Shown: positions 35,536 through 45,016 of the stretch, one piece after another
How positions within the stretch are numbered: position 1 is the first letter of the stretch
How the letters are laid out: each line of letters starts with the position of its first letter
NCBI GenBank assembly: GCA_963665545.2
Contig: CAXXKZ010000006.1
Span: forward strand, 269,163-333,162
Reading direction: 5' to 3'
Source of the DNA: G963665545 sp963665545
GTDB taxonomy: Bacteria; Pseudomonadota; Gammaproteobacteria; Xanthomonadales; SZUA-36
DNA length: 64,000 nt
Notes under the pieces: generated by a model
The model's database searches: none
Told to the model about the DNA's origin: nothing
What the model saw: only the letters and a program-made list of their open reading frames with translations
Made by a program: the position numbers and the translations under genes

Positions 35536-38010
35536 CTACTCCGTCCCGGCCGCCTCGGCCGCGGTTGCCATCATTTTCTCTTTCATCAGATCTCCTGACG
35601 ACTTGGTCGAGAAATTCGCCGGCGGCTGGATTCCCGCCAGGTTATCGACAAAATAATCCCACATCCGCACCATGGCGTACCCCGTCAACTCATGGCCTGC
35701 CTGCGGCAGTATCACCAGGTCAAATTTCTTGTTCTCATCCATCAGCGCCTGGGTCAGCTGAAACAGGCCGCCGGCATGGACGCCGTGGTCGAGCAGCCCA
35801 TGAATGAACAGCACCTTGCCCTGCAGGTTCGCGGCGTAGGTCAGGGTAGCCTGGGGCAGATAGTTATCTCCATCCAACAAGCCCTGGTAGCGCTCCCCCC
35901 AACTGTGCCAGAACAGGCGCTGGTCGAAATTGCCTGCCCCGGCGACGCCCACCTTGTAGAAATCTCCGAAGCGCAGCATGGCGATGCCGGTCATATAGCC
36001 ACCGCCTGAAAAGCCGGTTACACCGGCGCGTTCGACATCCATATAGGGATAGCGCTGTGCAAGCTGTCGGATGCCGGCAATGTGATCTTCGAGATTGCTG
36101 GCCGTGTGTGCCGCGCCGTAGGAGGCCTCATGAAACGCCCGCGAGCGGTCGGTTGTACCCCGCCCGTCGATGACGACCACCACGAAACCCAGCTCCGCCA
36201 GTGGCTGGGCGGTACCGAATGCCATGACGCCGATAACCTCGGGCACCAGCGACACCTGCGGCCCGCCGTAGACATGATCAATCACCGGGTAGCTTTTGTC
36301 AGGGTCAAAATCGCCTGGGCGAAAGACCACGCCGCGAATATCCGTTGTACCGTCCGTCCCGGTCAGGGCCACGGGTTCAGGCCAGGTCCATTCTTCAGGC
36401 AGGCCAGGCGCCGTGGCCTGTTGGACTTCCATCACCAGCTCGCCCGTGTTGCTTCTGAGGTCTGTTCTTGGCAGCCCATCGATACGGGTGACGGTTTCAA
36501 CAAAGTAATTTCTGCTGGGCGATATGCCGCTGATGGTGGAAATATCATCGCCGGTTACCGCCAACATCATCAACATGAAATCTCCGGCGGCCCAGACCAG
36601 GTGATCATCGTCACTACTGCTCAATACGGTCATCTCCCCACCATCCAGGCTTGCGCGTGCAATTTCCCGGTAATAGGGATTGCGACCACCCACGCGCCCA
36701 CCCAGGCTGAAATAAACCTCGCGGGTTTCTTCGTTGACACCGAGCACATCCCGAACCAGCCAGTCCCCCTGCGTGATCGAATTCTTCAATTCACCGGTGG
36801 CCAGATCGTAGAGGTACAAATGCGCCCAGCCACTGCGCTCGGAATACCAGATCAACTCATTACTGGCGGGCAAAGGAACGATCGAGGTTGGCATGTAGAC
36901 GTTTGAGCCCAATTCGATGTAGTGTTCCGCGGTTTCCTCGAACAACACGCGGGTTCTGCCGCTGTCGGTGTCAAATTCGACGACCCTGGCGCTTTTCTCA
37001 CCGCGATCGATGTCGACAAAATAGGCCAGCCGTCCGTCCGCGTCCCACCACGACCAGCCACCACTCAATGGCGTGTCGTTCATTCTCACCGCGGGCACCG
37101 GCGCGTAGTGGGCGCCTACCTGCTTGCCGCTCTCAACATCGATTGATGTCATGCGAAAACCGCTGACATGCTCATCGCCGGGCAAGGCGGCCCGCCGGGC
37201 CCAGGCTGTCGGCCGTACACTGCCATCGGCCGGCGCAAAAGTAATCATCGGCATTTCTTTTACTTGCCGGTCATCGGTCTGAGTGGTCAATACGCGTTTC
37301 GAATCCGGCGACCAGATTGCTTCTGGCTTAACCGCGGGGCGCCCGGTTGCATCCGGATTGGCGCCGTAGGCATAAAACGGCTCGCCGTCATAAGTCAGTT
37401 GTTTGTCCTCCCCGCTTGCCAGGTTTTTGACCCAAAGATTGTTCACCTGGGCGAACACCGCCCACTTGCCGTCGGGCGACACCCGCCAGGCTGGATTGTC
37501 GGTCTCGCCTTCTACTTTGGACAGGCGGTTTCTGCTGATATCGTATTGCCACTGCTTACCGTACGCGGTAAATGCGGCCACGATCGGGTCGAGTGAAATC
37601 CTCAGACCCTTCAGAGGCAGTTCACTTACATCCACTTCCTTGTCGGTAGCCTTCGCCAGGGCCCGCGCCAGGCGCTTATGATCAAACGCTGGTGCTTTTT
37701 TCCTGGCCGCGGCATCCACCAAAACAAACGCGAAACCGTCGACGGTTTCGCGTTTGTACCAGAAACTGTCGTGCCCCTCTATCCACCGTGGATGAAGCGC
37801 CAGATTCTTAAAAACGCCGTTATGCTCATAGTTCTCTATGAAAGCAGCGCGCTCATAAGCAGCATTAAGGACATCACTGTCAGCATGAGAAGCGCTGAAG
37901 GCAGCCTGTACAAAAAAGCAAAAACCCAGAATCGCCAACCCCGCGAAGCTGCCTAGGAGCAATTGGCGGCCGGAGCGTGACGGCATGACATGACGCAATG
38001 AATTAATCAT
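35536..38010 (-). CDS. S9 family (DPP-IV-like) prolyl peptidase
   Basis: 824 residues, one N-terminal signal/anchor helix (LLLGSFAGLAILGFCFFVQA); ATG 37986 is an alternative start. Residues about 100-570 form the DPP-IV beta propeller (DNPAWRVSPDGKWAVFAQVNN, quoted in part WRVSPDGKWAVF). The C-terminal catalytic domain has YPVIDHVYGGPQVSLVP, the nucleophile segment GVTGFSGGGY with Ser668, the Asp in HGLLDHGVHAG and the His in PQAGHELTGY. Family members cut X-Pro dipeptides or oligopeptides. It lies 31 bases downstream of the 1116-residue propeller-amidohydrolase gene, suggesting one transcript for peptide breakdown. Confidence 0.9.
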   Translation of the reverse strand: MINSLRHVMPSRSGRQLLLGSFAGLAILGFCFFVQAAFSASHADSDVLNAAYERAAFIENYEHNGVFKNLALHPRWIEGHDSFWYKRETVDGFAFVLVDAAARKKAPAFDHKRLARALAKATDKEVDVSELPLKGLRISLDPIVAAFTAYGKQWQYDISRNRLSKVEGETDNPAWRVSPDGKWAVFAQVNNLWVKNLASGEDKQLTYDGEPFYAYGANPDATGRPAVKPEAIWSPDSKRVLTTQTDDRQVKEMPMITFAPADGSVRPTAWARRAALPGDEHVSGFRMTSIDVESGKQVGAHYAPVPAVRMNDTPLSGGWSWWDADGRLAYFVDIDRGEKSARVVEFDTDSGRTRVLFEETAEHYIELGSNVYMPTSIVPLPASNELIWYSERSGWAHLYLYDLATGELKNSITQGDWLVRDVLGVNEETREVYFSLGGRVGGRNPYYREIARASLDGGEMTVLSSSDDDHLVWAAGDFMLMMLAVTGDDISTISGISPSRNYFVETVTRIDGLPRTDLRSNTGELVMEVQQATAPGLPEEWTWPEPVALTGTDGTTDIRGVVFRPGDFDPDKSYPVIDHVYGGPQVSLVPEVIGVMAFGTAQPLAELGFVVVVIDGRGTTDRSRAFHEASYGAAHTASNLEDHIAGIRQLAQRYPYMDVERAGVTGFSGGGYMTGIAMLRFGDFYKVGVAGAGNFDQRLFWHSWGERYQGLLDGDNYLPQATLTYAANLQGKVLFIHGLLDHGVHAGGLFQLTQALMDENKKFDLVILPQAGHELTGYAMVRMWDYFVDNLAGIQPPANFSTKSSGDLMKEKMMATAAEAAGTE

Positions 38011-38040
38011 AATAAATATGGGCTTAACTGACAGTACCGA

Positions 38041-41000
38041 TTATTCATCTCTGGGCTTATCCCAGTAATCATCACCGCGCGTGTCCTGACGCCGCATTCC
38101 TTCCAGCACCCACGGGCGCGAGCCATAGGGTTTGTTGTCGGGCCAGACTTGGTCCAGCGTGGCGGCATCGTAGAGTACACCCGCCTTCATGACGTAGCGG
38201 ATTTTTTCCGTGTTTCGCAGGTCATCCAGAGGATTGGCGTCCAGCACCATCAAGTCGGCAAGTTTACCCTTCTCCAGTGAACCCGTTTCGTGCTCGAGGC
38301 CCAGAAAGTGTGCGCCGTTAAGGCTGGCGGCGGCCAGCGCCTGTAGGGGCGATGCCGCCAGAGCGTATGACCAGGTCTCGAAGTGCATGCCCAACCCGTC
38401 CACCTCGCCGTGGGCGCCCATCGTGACATAAGTGCCCTGCTCTGCCATTGCCCGGGCGTTTTCGGCCTGGAAGGACATGCTCATTTCCTCCAGCGGCCTT
38501 GGCCCGAAGGCGCGCCGATGTGCCAGCCTCGGCCACGACATCCAGTCACCGAGCTTGTCGTTTTTCCAGTGGTCCTGGCCAGCCACCCAGTAATCAAGAT
38601 TCAGCGCGTGCGGGTAATCGACTGCAAAAAACTGGATGGAATGGTGGGCCCCGGCTTTGCCCAACAAGCGGGTGACGTCGCTGTACACCGGATTGTATTC
38701 CAGCGGGTGCTCCCAGCCGGTGATGCCGTGCAACACCAAGCCGAGCACGTAAAACAGGTCGCCGTTTTCACTGGTCAGGGTGATACCCCGCTCGCGCGCG
38801 GCCTCGGACAGCCATTGGCGCTGGGTGCGGGTACATTGCTTGTAGTCTTTCAGAGAAATCGCGCCATAATCGGCCCGGCGGTTGACCTCGCCCCAGGCAT
38901 CCCTGTAAGTATCCAGGCGGCGAATCGTGTCATAACCCTCGCCGACACACATGATGATCAGCCCGGTGGCATAGCTGCGCGGGGCGATCATGGCGCCGGA
39001 CTCAACCAGGTCGCGGATTGCGAATGACGATTCAAAACCGGTCGCCGGATCATGCACTGTGGTGACCCCATAGGTCAGGTAGATTGCCGAGCGTTCGCGC
39101 TTGACGGGGGTGAACAACTTATCCTCGCCCAGGTGGTGGGAATGGGTATCGACAAAACCGGGTATCAGGGTCTTGCCGCTGGCATCGATGATCCGGTCCG
39201 CGCCGTGGGTCGAACAGCGCCCGACACAGGTAATGCGGCTGTTCTCGACGATTAACGTGCCGTTTTCAATCACCCCCGGCGCACCCAGGCTGATGATACG
39301 GGCATTCGTCAGGGCAATGCGGCCCCGGCCGCCAAAGCGCGGCAGCGACAGTCCAACATCAACAGCACTGCCGCCATCGGCTTCAAGATCGTAGGTCACG
39401 TGACGGTTCGAACTGGCGAACTCAACCACGGAGTTACTGATCCAGTGCGGGTCGACACCTCCGCGCTCGCTGAGTCGCCTGATACCGGCCGGTTGTCCTT
39501 CCAGAATATTAATAGTTTGCGCAGGATCATCCGGCTGCGGCGCCAGGTAAACATCCTGGAAGATACTGATCGCAAGGTGACGCCCATCCGGAGACGGCAC
39601 GATGTGCTGCGCACTCCCCGCCACCGCAGCAATCACCCTGCGATCACTGCCGTCAGCCGCCGTCGAAACCAGCAGGGACTCACCGACGGTGCCGAACACG
39701 CTGCCCTCGGCAGATTCGGTCCGGTAGAGCCGGCCGTCACTGCCGATGCCTCCATCAAGCGGGAAGGTTGTTTTCACCGCTTGGGCAGGGCCTGCAGTGG
39801 TTTCGGGCAGGGCCACCAATTCCCACTCAGAATCGTAAACGCCAGGCACACGTATCAGCGCCGGGGGCCAACGGCTGACGAGAATTCCGCTACCGTCGGG
39901 ATTGGCATGCGGGTAAGCGTAAATCCCCGGTTTATCGCTGAGCCGGCTTGAGGCGCCACCACCGGCGGCTATTTTCCAGACATGCCCCGAACCTGCGCCA
40001 TCACTGGTGACATATACCACCGACTTACCGCCGTCCGCCCAGCGCGCCATGCGCTCGTAATTATCCTGATGGCCCGCCGTCAAGGCACGCGGTTTGCCAC
40101 CCGGCAGTTGCCGGGTCCAGATACGCCCGGCCGCTTCGAACAGCAGCGTTGATCCGTCTGGCGAGGTGGCCGGATCGCGTACCACGCGCGGACTAAAATT
40201 GTCATCATCGATGCGGATATCCGAGCGTGTCATTTCCGTAATTTCGCGGAACACCCGCGCCCTGAACGGTATCGTGCTTACCTCGCCCGTGGTCACTTCT
40301 ACCCGGCGGATTTTGCCACCCTGGCTAATGACGATGGCCGAGCCATCCGAGGTCCAGCTATAACCGGGAAGCACCCGGGTTTTCCAGCTCGGATGGCCCA
40401 GCATCTGGTCATCCGTGATCGGGTCCATGAGGAGCTGTTCCTTACCGGTTTCCAGGTTGCGCAGCCACAGGGCCGTGCGGCCGCTTTGCTCATGTCCGGC
40501 GTGCTCTAGATAGGCGCCGGGGATTTTCCTGGCAAATGCCAACCATTTGCCGTCGGGTGAAACTTCGGGGGCAGCTTCGCCGAGCAACAGCGGAAATGCG
40601 CTACGCCCCGCGACCTGGTAAATGGCCTTGGGTTCGGTGACTTGCTGGACATCTCCGGAATCGAGGTTAACGCGAAGCAACTGGCGGTTGTCGCCGGCAT
40701 AGGCAGAGCGGTTGAAGTAGATGAATTTGCCATCTGGCATGGGTGAGGCCCATTGCCATCGCGGCGCACCGGAGAAACGATCCCCGGGCTTGGGCGGGCG
40801 GGCGTTGGCCGGTGAAACCGGCTCCGGCGCGGTGCCATCGCGGGAATAGAACCACAGTGAGTCATTGGTGCGGTAAAAACCAAATTGTGTGCGGGTACGG
40901 TGCGTCACGACCAGGGATTTGCCATCCGGCATCCAGGCCGGCTCGACAACCCGGCTGCGCGGATCAAGGTGCAGCGGCGCCGGATCAGACCCGTCGGCCT

Positions 41001-41391
41001 TCATCACCCACAGATTGTCCTGTCCCATGCGGTCCGAAATGAAAGCAATTTCGCGCCCATCGGGCGAAATAGTGGGGTGGTAGTTCATCGCAATGCCGGA
41101 GTCCTGGGTCAAGCATTGCGCTTCGCCCCCGGCTGTATCGAGGCGATAGATATGGCCGAGCAGATCGAACACGACAAAATCTCCTGCCGGGGAGATATCA
41201 ACCGACATCCAGGTGCCCTCATCGGTTGTAAAGTCGATGACGCGGGTATCACCGCGGGGTTTAGTCACATCCCAATCCGGATCGACGCCCGACTGCGCCC
41301 AGGCCAGTGTGCTCCCACAAATGACCAGCAAGATGACCACTATCCCGGCGGCCCGGGACATCGGATATTTTGCCTTCAACGATTCAGTCAT
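38041..41391 (-). CDS. TolB-like propeller fused to an amidohydrolase, exported
   Basis: 1116 residues. Signal peptide within residues 12-33, then a TolB/PD40 propeller (TTDEGTWMSVDISPAGDFVV, ISPDGREIAFISDRMGQDN, WMPDGKSLVVTHR) to about residue 700. The amidohydrolase begins ALTNARIISLGAPGVIENGT, with metal motif GFVDTHSHHLGEDK, and ends with KGKLADLMVLDANPLDDL. Such fusions are common in marine peptide users and are thought to process peptides, but no substrate is established. A paralogue is at 50790-54059 and a C-terminal scrap of a third at 48971. It precedes the S9 peptidase. Confidence 0.88.
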   Translation of the reverse strand: MTESLKAKYPMSRAAGIVVILLVICGSTLAWAQSGVDPDWDVTKPRGDTRVIDFTTDEGTWMSVDISPAGDFVVFDLLGHIYRLDTAGGEAQCLTQDSGIAMNYHPTISPDGREIAFISDRMGQDNLWVMKADGSDPAPLHLDPRSRVVEPAWMPDGKSLVVTHRTRTQFGFYRTNDSLWFYSRDGTAPEPVSPANARPPKPGDRFSGAPRWQWASPMPDGKFIYFNRSAYAGDNRQLLRVNLDSGDVQQVTEPKAIYQVAGRSAFPLLLGEAAPEVSPDGKWLAFARKIPGAYLEHAGHEQSGRTALWLRNLETGKEQLLMDPITDDQMLGHPSWKTRVLPGYSWTSDGSAIVISQGGKIRRVEVTTGEVSTIPFRARVFREITEMTRSDIRIDDDNFSPRVVRDPATSPDGSTLLFEAAGRIWTRQLPGGKPRALTAGHQDNYERMARWADGGKSVVYVTSDGAGSGHVWKIAAGGGASSRLSDKPGIYAYPHANPDGSGILVSRWPPALIRVPGVYDSEWELVALPETTAGPAQAVKTTFPLDGGIGSDGRLYRTESAEGSVFGTVGESLLVSTAADGSDRRVIAAVAGSAQHIVPSPDGRHLAISIFQDVYLAPQPDDPAQTINILEGQPAGIRRLSERGGVDPHWISNSVVEFASSNRHVTYDLEADGGSAVDVGLSLPRFGGRGRIALTNARIISLGAPGVIENGTLIVENSRITCVGRCSTHGADRIIDASGKTLIPGFVDTHSHHLGEDKLFTPVKRERSAIYLTYGVTTVHDPATGFESSFAIRDLVESGAMIAPRSYATGLIIMCVGEGYDTIRRLDTYRDAWGEVNRRADYGAISLKDYKQCTRTQRQWLSEAARERGITLTSENGDLFYVLGLVLHGITGWEHPLEYNPVYSDVTRLLGKAGAHHSIQFFAVDYPHALNLDYWVAGQDHWKNDKLGDWMSWPRLAHRRAFGPRPLEEMSMSFQAENARAMAEQGTYVTMGAHGEVDGLGMHFETWSYALAASPLQALAAASLNGAHFLGLEHETGSLEKGKLADLMVLDANPLDDLRNTEKIRYVMKAGVLYDAATLDQVWPDNKPYGSRPWVLEGMRRQDTRGDDYWDKPRDE

Positions 41392-41952
41392 CGGATCGGT
41401 CCTCTTGCATCGACATCAAAAAAAGATCACCCCGGCATTGCCGTGGCGAACGCAGGTTCGCCCTGACGATCAGGCGACAGGATAAGCGATTGGCCTGCCT
41501 ATGGTACTGTCAACTCACCGGCTTTGGATCAAAAATAGATCCGATTTTTTGAAATCACATTTCTATTGGACGCACGTAGTCCTCGATCCTCGTGAAGGGT
41601 GGGGGCGTCTATATATTCTATAGGTATCGACAACTTAACATCCAGTATTCGATAATCCGGTGGATGAATACTTATCAACTACACCGGTTTCCACCCGAAA
41701 TCATCAGTTATGCAGTCTGGCTCTATTCCGGTTCAACCTCAGTCTGATGCCTGATGTTTTTCAAGATACTGACGACACCTGGTTAAGGCGGAACATTATC
41801 GAAATCTTAGGGAAAGTGCGTTTGGAAGTTGGGCAGAGGCAATATTTTGACGTTGATACCGAGAACCAGGATTTCGTTCAGAGGTTAAGTTTTCGATACC
41901 TGCCGCCAGGCAAAAGCAACAACGATCACGTGGAGTTCCTGAATACGACTAC
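41392..41952. other. Intergenic region filled largely by a MITE-like element
   Basis: Most of this 561-base gap is the element at 41623-41900. Upstream of it, GGTACTGTCAACTCA at 41502-41516 resembles the element ends. The open frame at 41660-41968 lies mostly within the element and has no family similarity, so it is not called. Confidence 0.6.
41623..41900. mobile_element. MITE-like element, 278 bp, near-perfect 16-bp terminal repeats
   Basis: Left end GGTATCGACAACTTAA (41623-41638); right end TTAAGTTTTCGATACC (41885-41900), whose complement is GGTATCGAAAACTTAA, 15 of 16 identical. The interior next to the left end (ATCCAGTATTCGATAATCCG and on) is shared with copies B and C elsewhere in the window. 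No transposase. No clear target duplication. Confidence 0.7.
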
Positions 41953-43348
41953 TCACTCTGCAGCTTGACCTTCTTTGACGAGATGTCGAGGCATGTATAC
42001 GCGACCCTCCTTCACCTGAAACTTGCCATTAATTATGACCATCTCAATGTTGGCCAAGTCTTCCACGTTTTCGTCAGGGTTGCCGTTAACAATAATGATA
42101 TCTGCCAGTTTGCCCGGCTCTACAGTTCCGAGTTTGTCGTCCATTCCGAGTATTTCTGCATTGGTTTTCGTCGCGATGGCCAAGACTTCCGCGGCGCTGT
42201 ATCCAATCGACATGAAAATCTTGAGTTCTTCTATATATGGCGTTGGCAACATTTGGTAAAGACTGGTTATGAGGTCAGTCCCTACACCCATTTTAACTTT
42301 GGCAGTTTTGAGTCGGCGCAGCATGTCTCTGGATCGTTGTTTGGAAGTGGTGAAGCGCCGTGATGTCGAATGCCAGTATCCACCGTCTCCCCAATCAATG
42401 ATCTGGTCCAGAATCCACACCGTGGGAATCGCTGCAATATCATTTTGCGCCATCAACTTTATCGCCTCATCCGACCGAGGCATCGGATGTTCGATACTGT
42501 CCACTCCTGCCTCAATAGCCATATCGATGTATTGGGTCTCTGCGTCGACGGTTATCCGCAGTCCCAGAGAATGCGCTTCGTCAACCGCAGCATCTATTTC
42601 CTCCTGCGTGTAGTGAGTCGATACCTTGATATGATCGGCGCCACGCTTGAACTGTCGCCGTATTGCGTCACGCCAGCCTTGTGGGCCACTGGCCTCGAAG
42701 ATCTGTGCATCCTCGTAAGTTGGCGCCGTTTCTAGCCCGAAACCTTCCGTACCATGTCCTCCTTTTGAAACGATAAACTGGCCGGCAGCAAAGACTACGA
42801 GGGCCGGGAATACTACCAGCGTTGATAAACTCTTTCAGGAGAAATGGTGCCATGCCATGTGAACCCACATCTCGTACAGTCGTAATGCCGCTCTCTAGGA
42901 AATAGCGAAGTCGTTCGACACCCCTTAACGCGGCGGCAGCCTGTGAAAGAGAGGATGTCTCCGGAGGATTGCCAAATTGTTTCACATAGGTAGTATGAAC
43001 GTGCATGTCAATTAAGCCCGGCATGATCGTCTTCCCAGTCACGTCGACAATCTCAGCATCCTGAGGGTAGTTGGATGAACCCGGCTCCAGAACTGCACTG
43101 ATCGTTTTACCAATGGTGACAACCGTGGCTGCGAATGCTGATCTTCCCGTACCATCAAACAATCGACCGCCGACCAGCACAATTCTGCCCTTGTGATCGG
43201 CATGATTTTGCGGAACCGGTACCCGGCGCAAGTCGTCAGAAGTAGCTGTATCAGGGTCAAACCATTGTGTGCGATCATATGGTCTAGATCGGTCCGCACA
43301 TACCGGAGCGCTTACGACCGTGAGACACTTTCCGCTCAGCAGGATCAT
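41953..43348 (-). pseudogene. Imidazolonepropionase-like amidohydrolase, frameshifted
   Basis: The N-terminal part (43348 down to about 42800) has RIVLVGGRLFDGTGRS, the metal motif PGLIDMHVHTTY and GITTVRDVGSHG. At about 42794-42799 one extra base shifts the frame; the correct product resumes as FAAGQFIVSKGGHGTEGFGL, then HIKVSTHYTQEEIDAAVDEA and SIEHPMPRS, ending at 41953. The restored protein would have about 464 residues. It belongs to the same family as the duplicated 407-residue gene next to it but is clearly diverged. Signal-peptide evidence is weak, so the start may be earlier or altered. Confidence 0.8.
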
Positions 43349-43358
43349 GGTTAAGCGG

Positions 43359-44682
43359 CAGCCGAAATAGATTGCCGATTACCCCATGCGCTGCGAGTTC
43401 TTGATTGATTCGGGCCCAGTCTAGCGCTCAGATAAAACTCGGCCCCGCACCAGCACCAGAGAAGGGTTGCCCAAGTTTTCGAATGATGTCAGCGGATTGC
43501 CATCAACGATCTGAAGGGAAGCCATTTTGCCTGTTTCCAGGGTACCGAGATCATCGTCCTTGGCGAGGATAATCGCACCGTTTTTGGTTGCCGCGGTAAT
43601 GGCCTCCAAGCGTGACATGCCCATCCGGACGAAGTATTCCATTTCATCGAAATACATCTGAGGGTAGAGCTTGTCCAGGACGCTGGCCGTCGCGTCGGTC
43701 CCAATCCCCATCAGGATGTCCCGTTTCATCGCTTCCTGAAACAGCGTCTCGTGCATTTCCAGCGTCCAGCCACGATCGTCGATCAAGTGCTGCAGCGTAG
43801 CCGGGCGTTGCGGCAGGTCATACATGATCTTGTATACCTGCAGTGTTGGCACCAGATGGACGCCTCGTTCGGCAATCATGTCCAGCACTGCGAGCGGCAT
43901 CTTGTTGACATGCTCGATGGACTCCACGCCTGCGAGTACGGCGCGTTCGGCCATGCTTTCCGGCACGGTATCGGAAAACCCGCCACCGTGGCTGGTGACT
44001 TGCATGCCGTGAATTTTGGCTTCATCCACCGCCGCATTGACCTCTTCCTGCGTATAAGTAGGCGAGAGTTTGATGTGTCTAAATCCCGCTGCATACATCT
44101 TGCGCACCGCTTCACGGAATCCGTATGGCCCTGATGCAAAATGCGAAAAATCAGGGCCGTGTCCACCAGTCGTGGTGATCAATTGTCCGACGGGAAACAG
44201 ATGCATGGAATCAATGTAGCCCAGTGATTGTCCCTGGACCAGCGCTTGCATTGATTCGACGGTGCCACCCGTATCCCTGGCCGCGGTAATACCGGCGCGG
44301 ACGTAGCGCTGCATGAAATGCAGGGCCCGCAGGGTCGACAGGCTTTCCGTTTGCGTATGAAGGGCCACCTCGGTGGGTGGATACATGAAGTGCACGTGAG
44401 CATCGACAAATCCGGGTAGCACGTACTGCCCACTGGCATCGATACGACGGGCACCATCTGGTATTTCAACAGACCTGCCTATCGCCACGATGCGTTCCCC
44501 CCTAACAAGGATCGTCATTCCAGCTTTTGGTTCTGCACCGGTGCCGTCGATTACGGTGCCGCCCACAATAGCCAGTGGACTGTCCTGTGCAATGCACGTT
44601 GTTGAAATGGAAACCAAAATAATAATCATCAGGCCGATTCGCATGGGCAGTCCTCTTCAGTCGTGTTGGATCATGGGCTGGC
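43359..44682 (-). repeat. Segmental duplication, copy 2
   Basis: Direct repeat of 32725-34048, offset by 10,634 bases. Boundaries are sharp: the flanks share nothing outside the segment. No inverted terminal repeats or target duplications bound it, so it is not an insertion sequence. Confidence 0.9.
43421..44644 (-). CDS. Exported imidazolonepropionase-like amidohydrolase, copy 2
   Basis: 407 residues, identical to copy 1 (32787-34010) except Gln73 and Val93. All metal-site segments (DAHVHFMYP, SHGGG, SIEHVNKM, GIGTDATAS) are intact, as is the signal peptide. Of about 20 nucleotide differences over the duplicated segment only two change the protein, so both copies appear to be kept functional or to be homogenised. 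It sits directly upstream of the frameshifted relative at 41953-43348 on the same strand. Confidence 0.87.
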   Translation of the reverse strand: MRIGLMIIILVSISTTCIAQDSPLAIVGGTVIDGTGAEPKAGMTILVRGERIVAIGRSVEIPDGARRIDASGQYVLPGFVDAHVHFMYPPTEVALHTQTESLSTLRALHFMQRYVRAGITAARDTGGTVESMQALVQGQSLGYIDSMHLFPVGQLITTTGGHGPDFSHFASGPYGFREAVRKMYAAGFRHIKLSPTYTQEEVNAAVDEAKIHGMQVTSHGGGFSDTVPESMAERAVLAGVESIEHVNKMPLAVLDMIAERGVHLVPTLQVYKIMYDLPQRPATLQHLIDDRGWTLEMHETLFQEAMKRDILMGIGTDATASVLDKLYPQMYFDEMEYFVRMGMSRLEAITAATKNGAIILAKDDDLGTLETGKMASLQIVDGNPLTSFENLGNPSLVLVRGRVLSER

Positions 44683-45016
44683 TGCTGTAGACGACCGATT
44701 ATAAGGTGGAAATGGAATACAACGGAGCGGCTTGATATTTTGGGTCAGCCAGCTGTCATTTCAATATTGCTCGGCCAGCCAATTTGGAGGGAATTTGCTT
44801 CAGTTTTTGAGCGCTAAAAAGCCCGAGAGAAGACTCGAAAGGCCCCTTTTGGAGCCCAACATTCTCAAGCCTCGTGGTGCATGTCAAACACCATGCGTTC
44901 CAGCCCTCGATAGTCAGATTTCCACACAGCGGCAAAATTGGGTTATCAAGTGGGGACCATGGTAAAATGTGCGTTTAAGAACGAAATAGACACTTAAGCA
45001 GATTAGGTGTGCAAAA
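44683..45016. other. Divergent intergenic region before the LysR-cyclase pair
   Basis: No gene or repeat recognised. A TAAAAT at 44963-44968 could be the -10 for lysR, but its -35 match is poor. The promoter of amidohydrolase copy 2 must also be in or near the left part. Confidence 0.4.

Noticed and set aside
36082..36906. Long + strand frame opposite the S9 peptidase
   Set aside because: Shadow of a GC-rich coding region; no recognisable protein.
41660..41968. 102-residue reading frame on the + strand
   Set aside because: It lies almost wholly within the MITE-like element, has no ribosome site and no family similarity.
44963..44968. Promoter for lysR
   Set aside because: TAAAAT is acceptable as a -10 but the only -35 (TTGGGT) needs a 19-base spacer; not strong enough to call.
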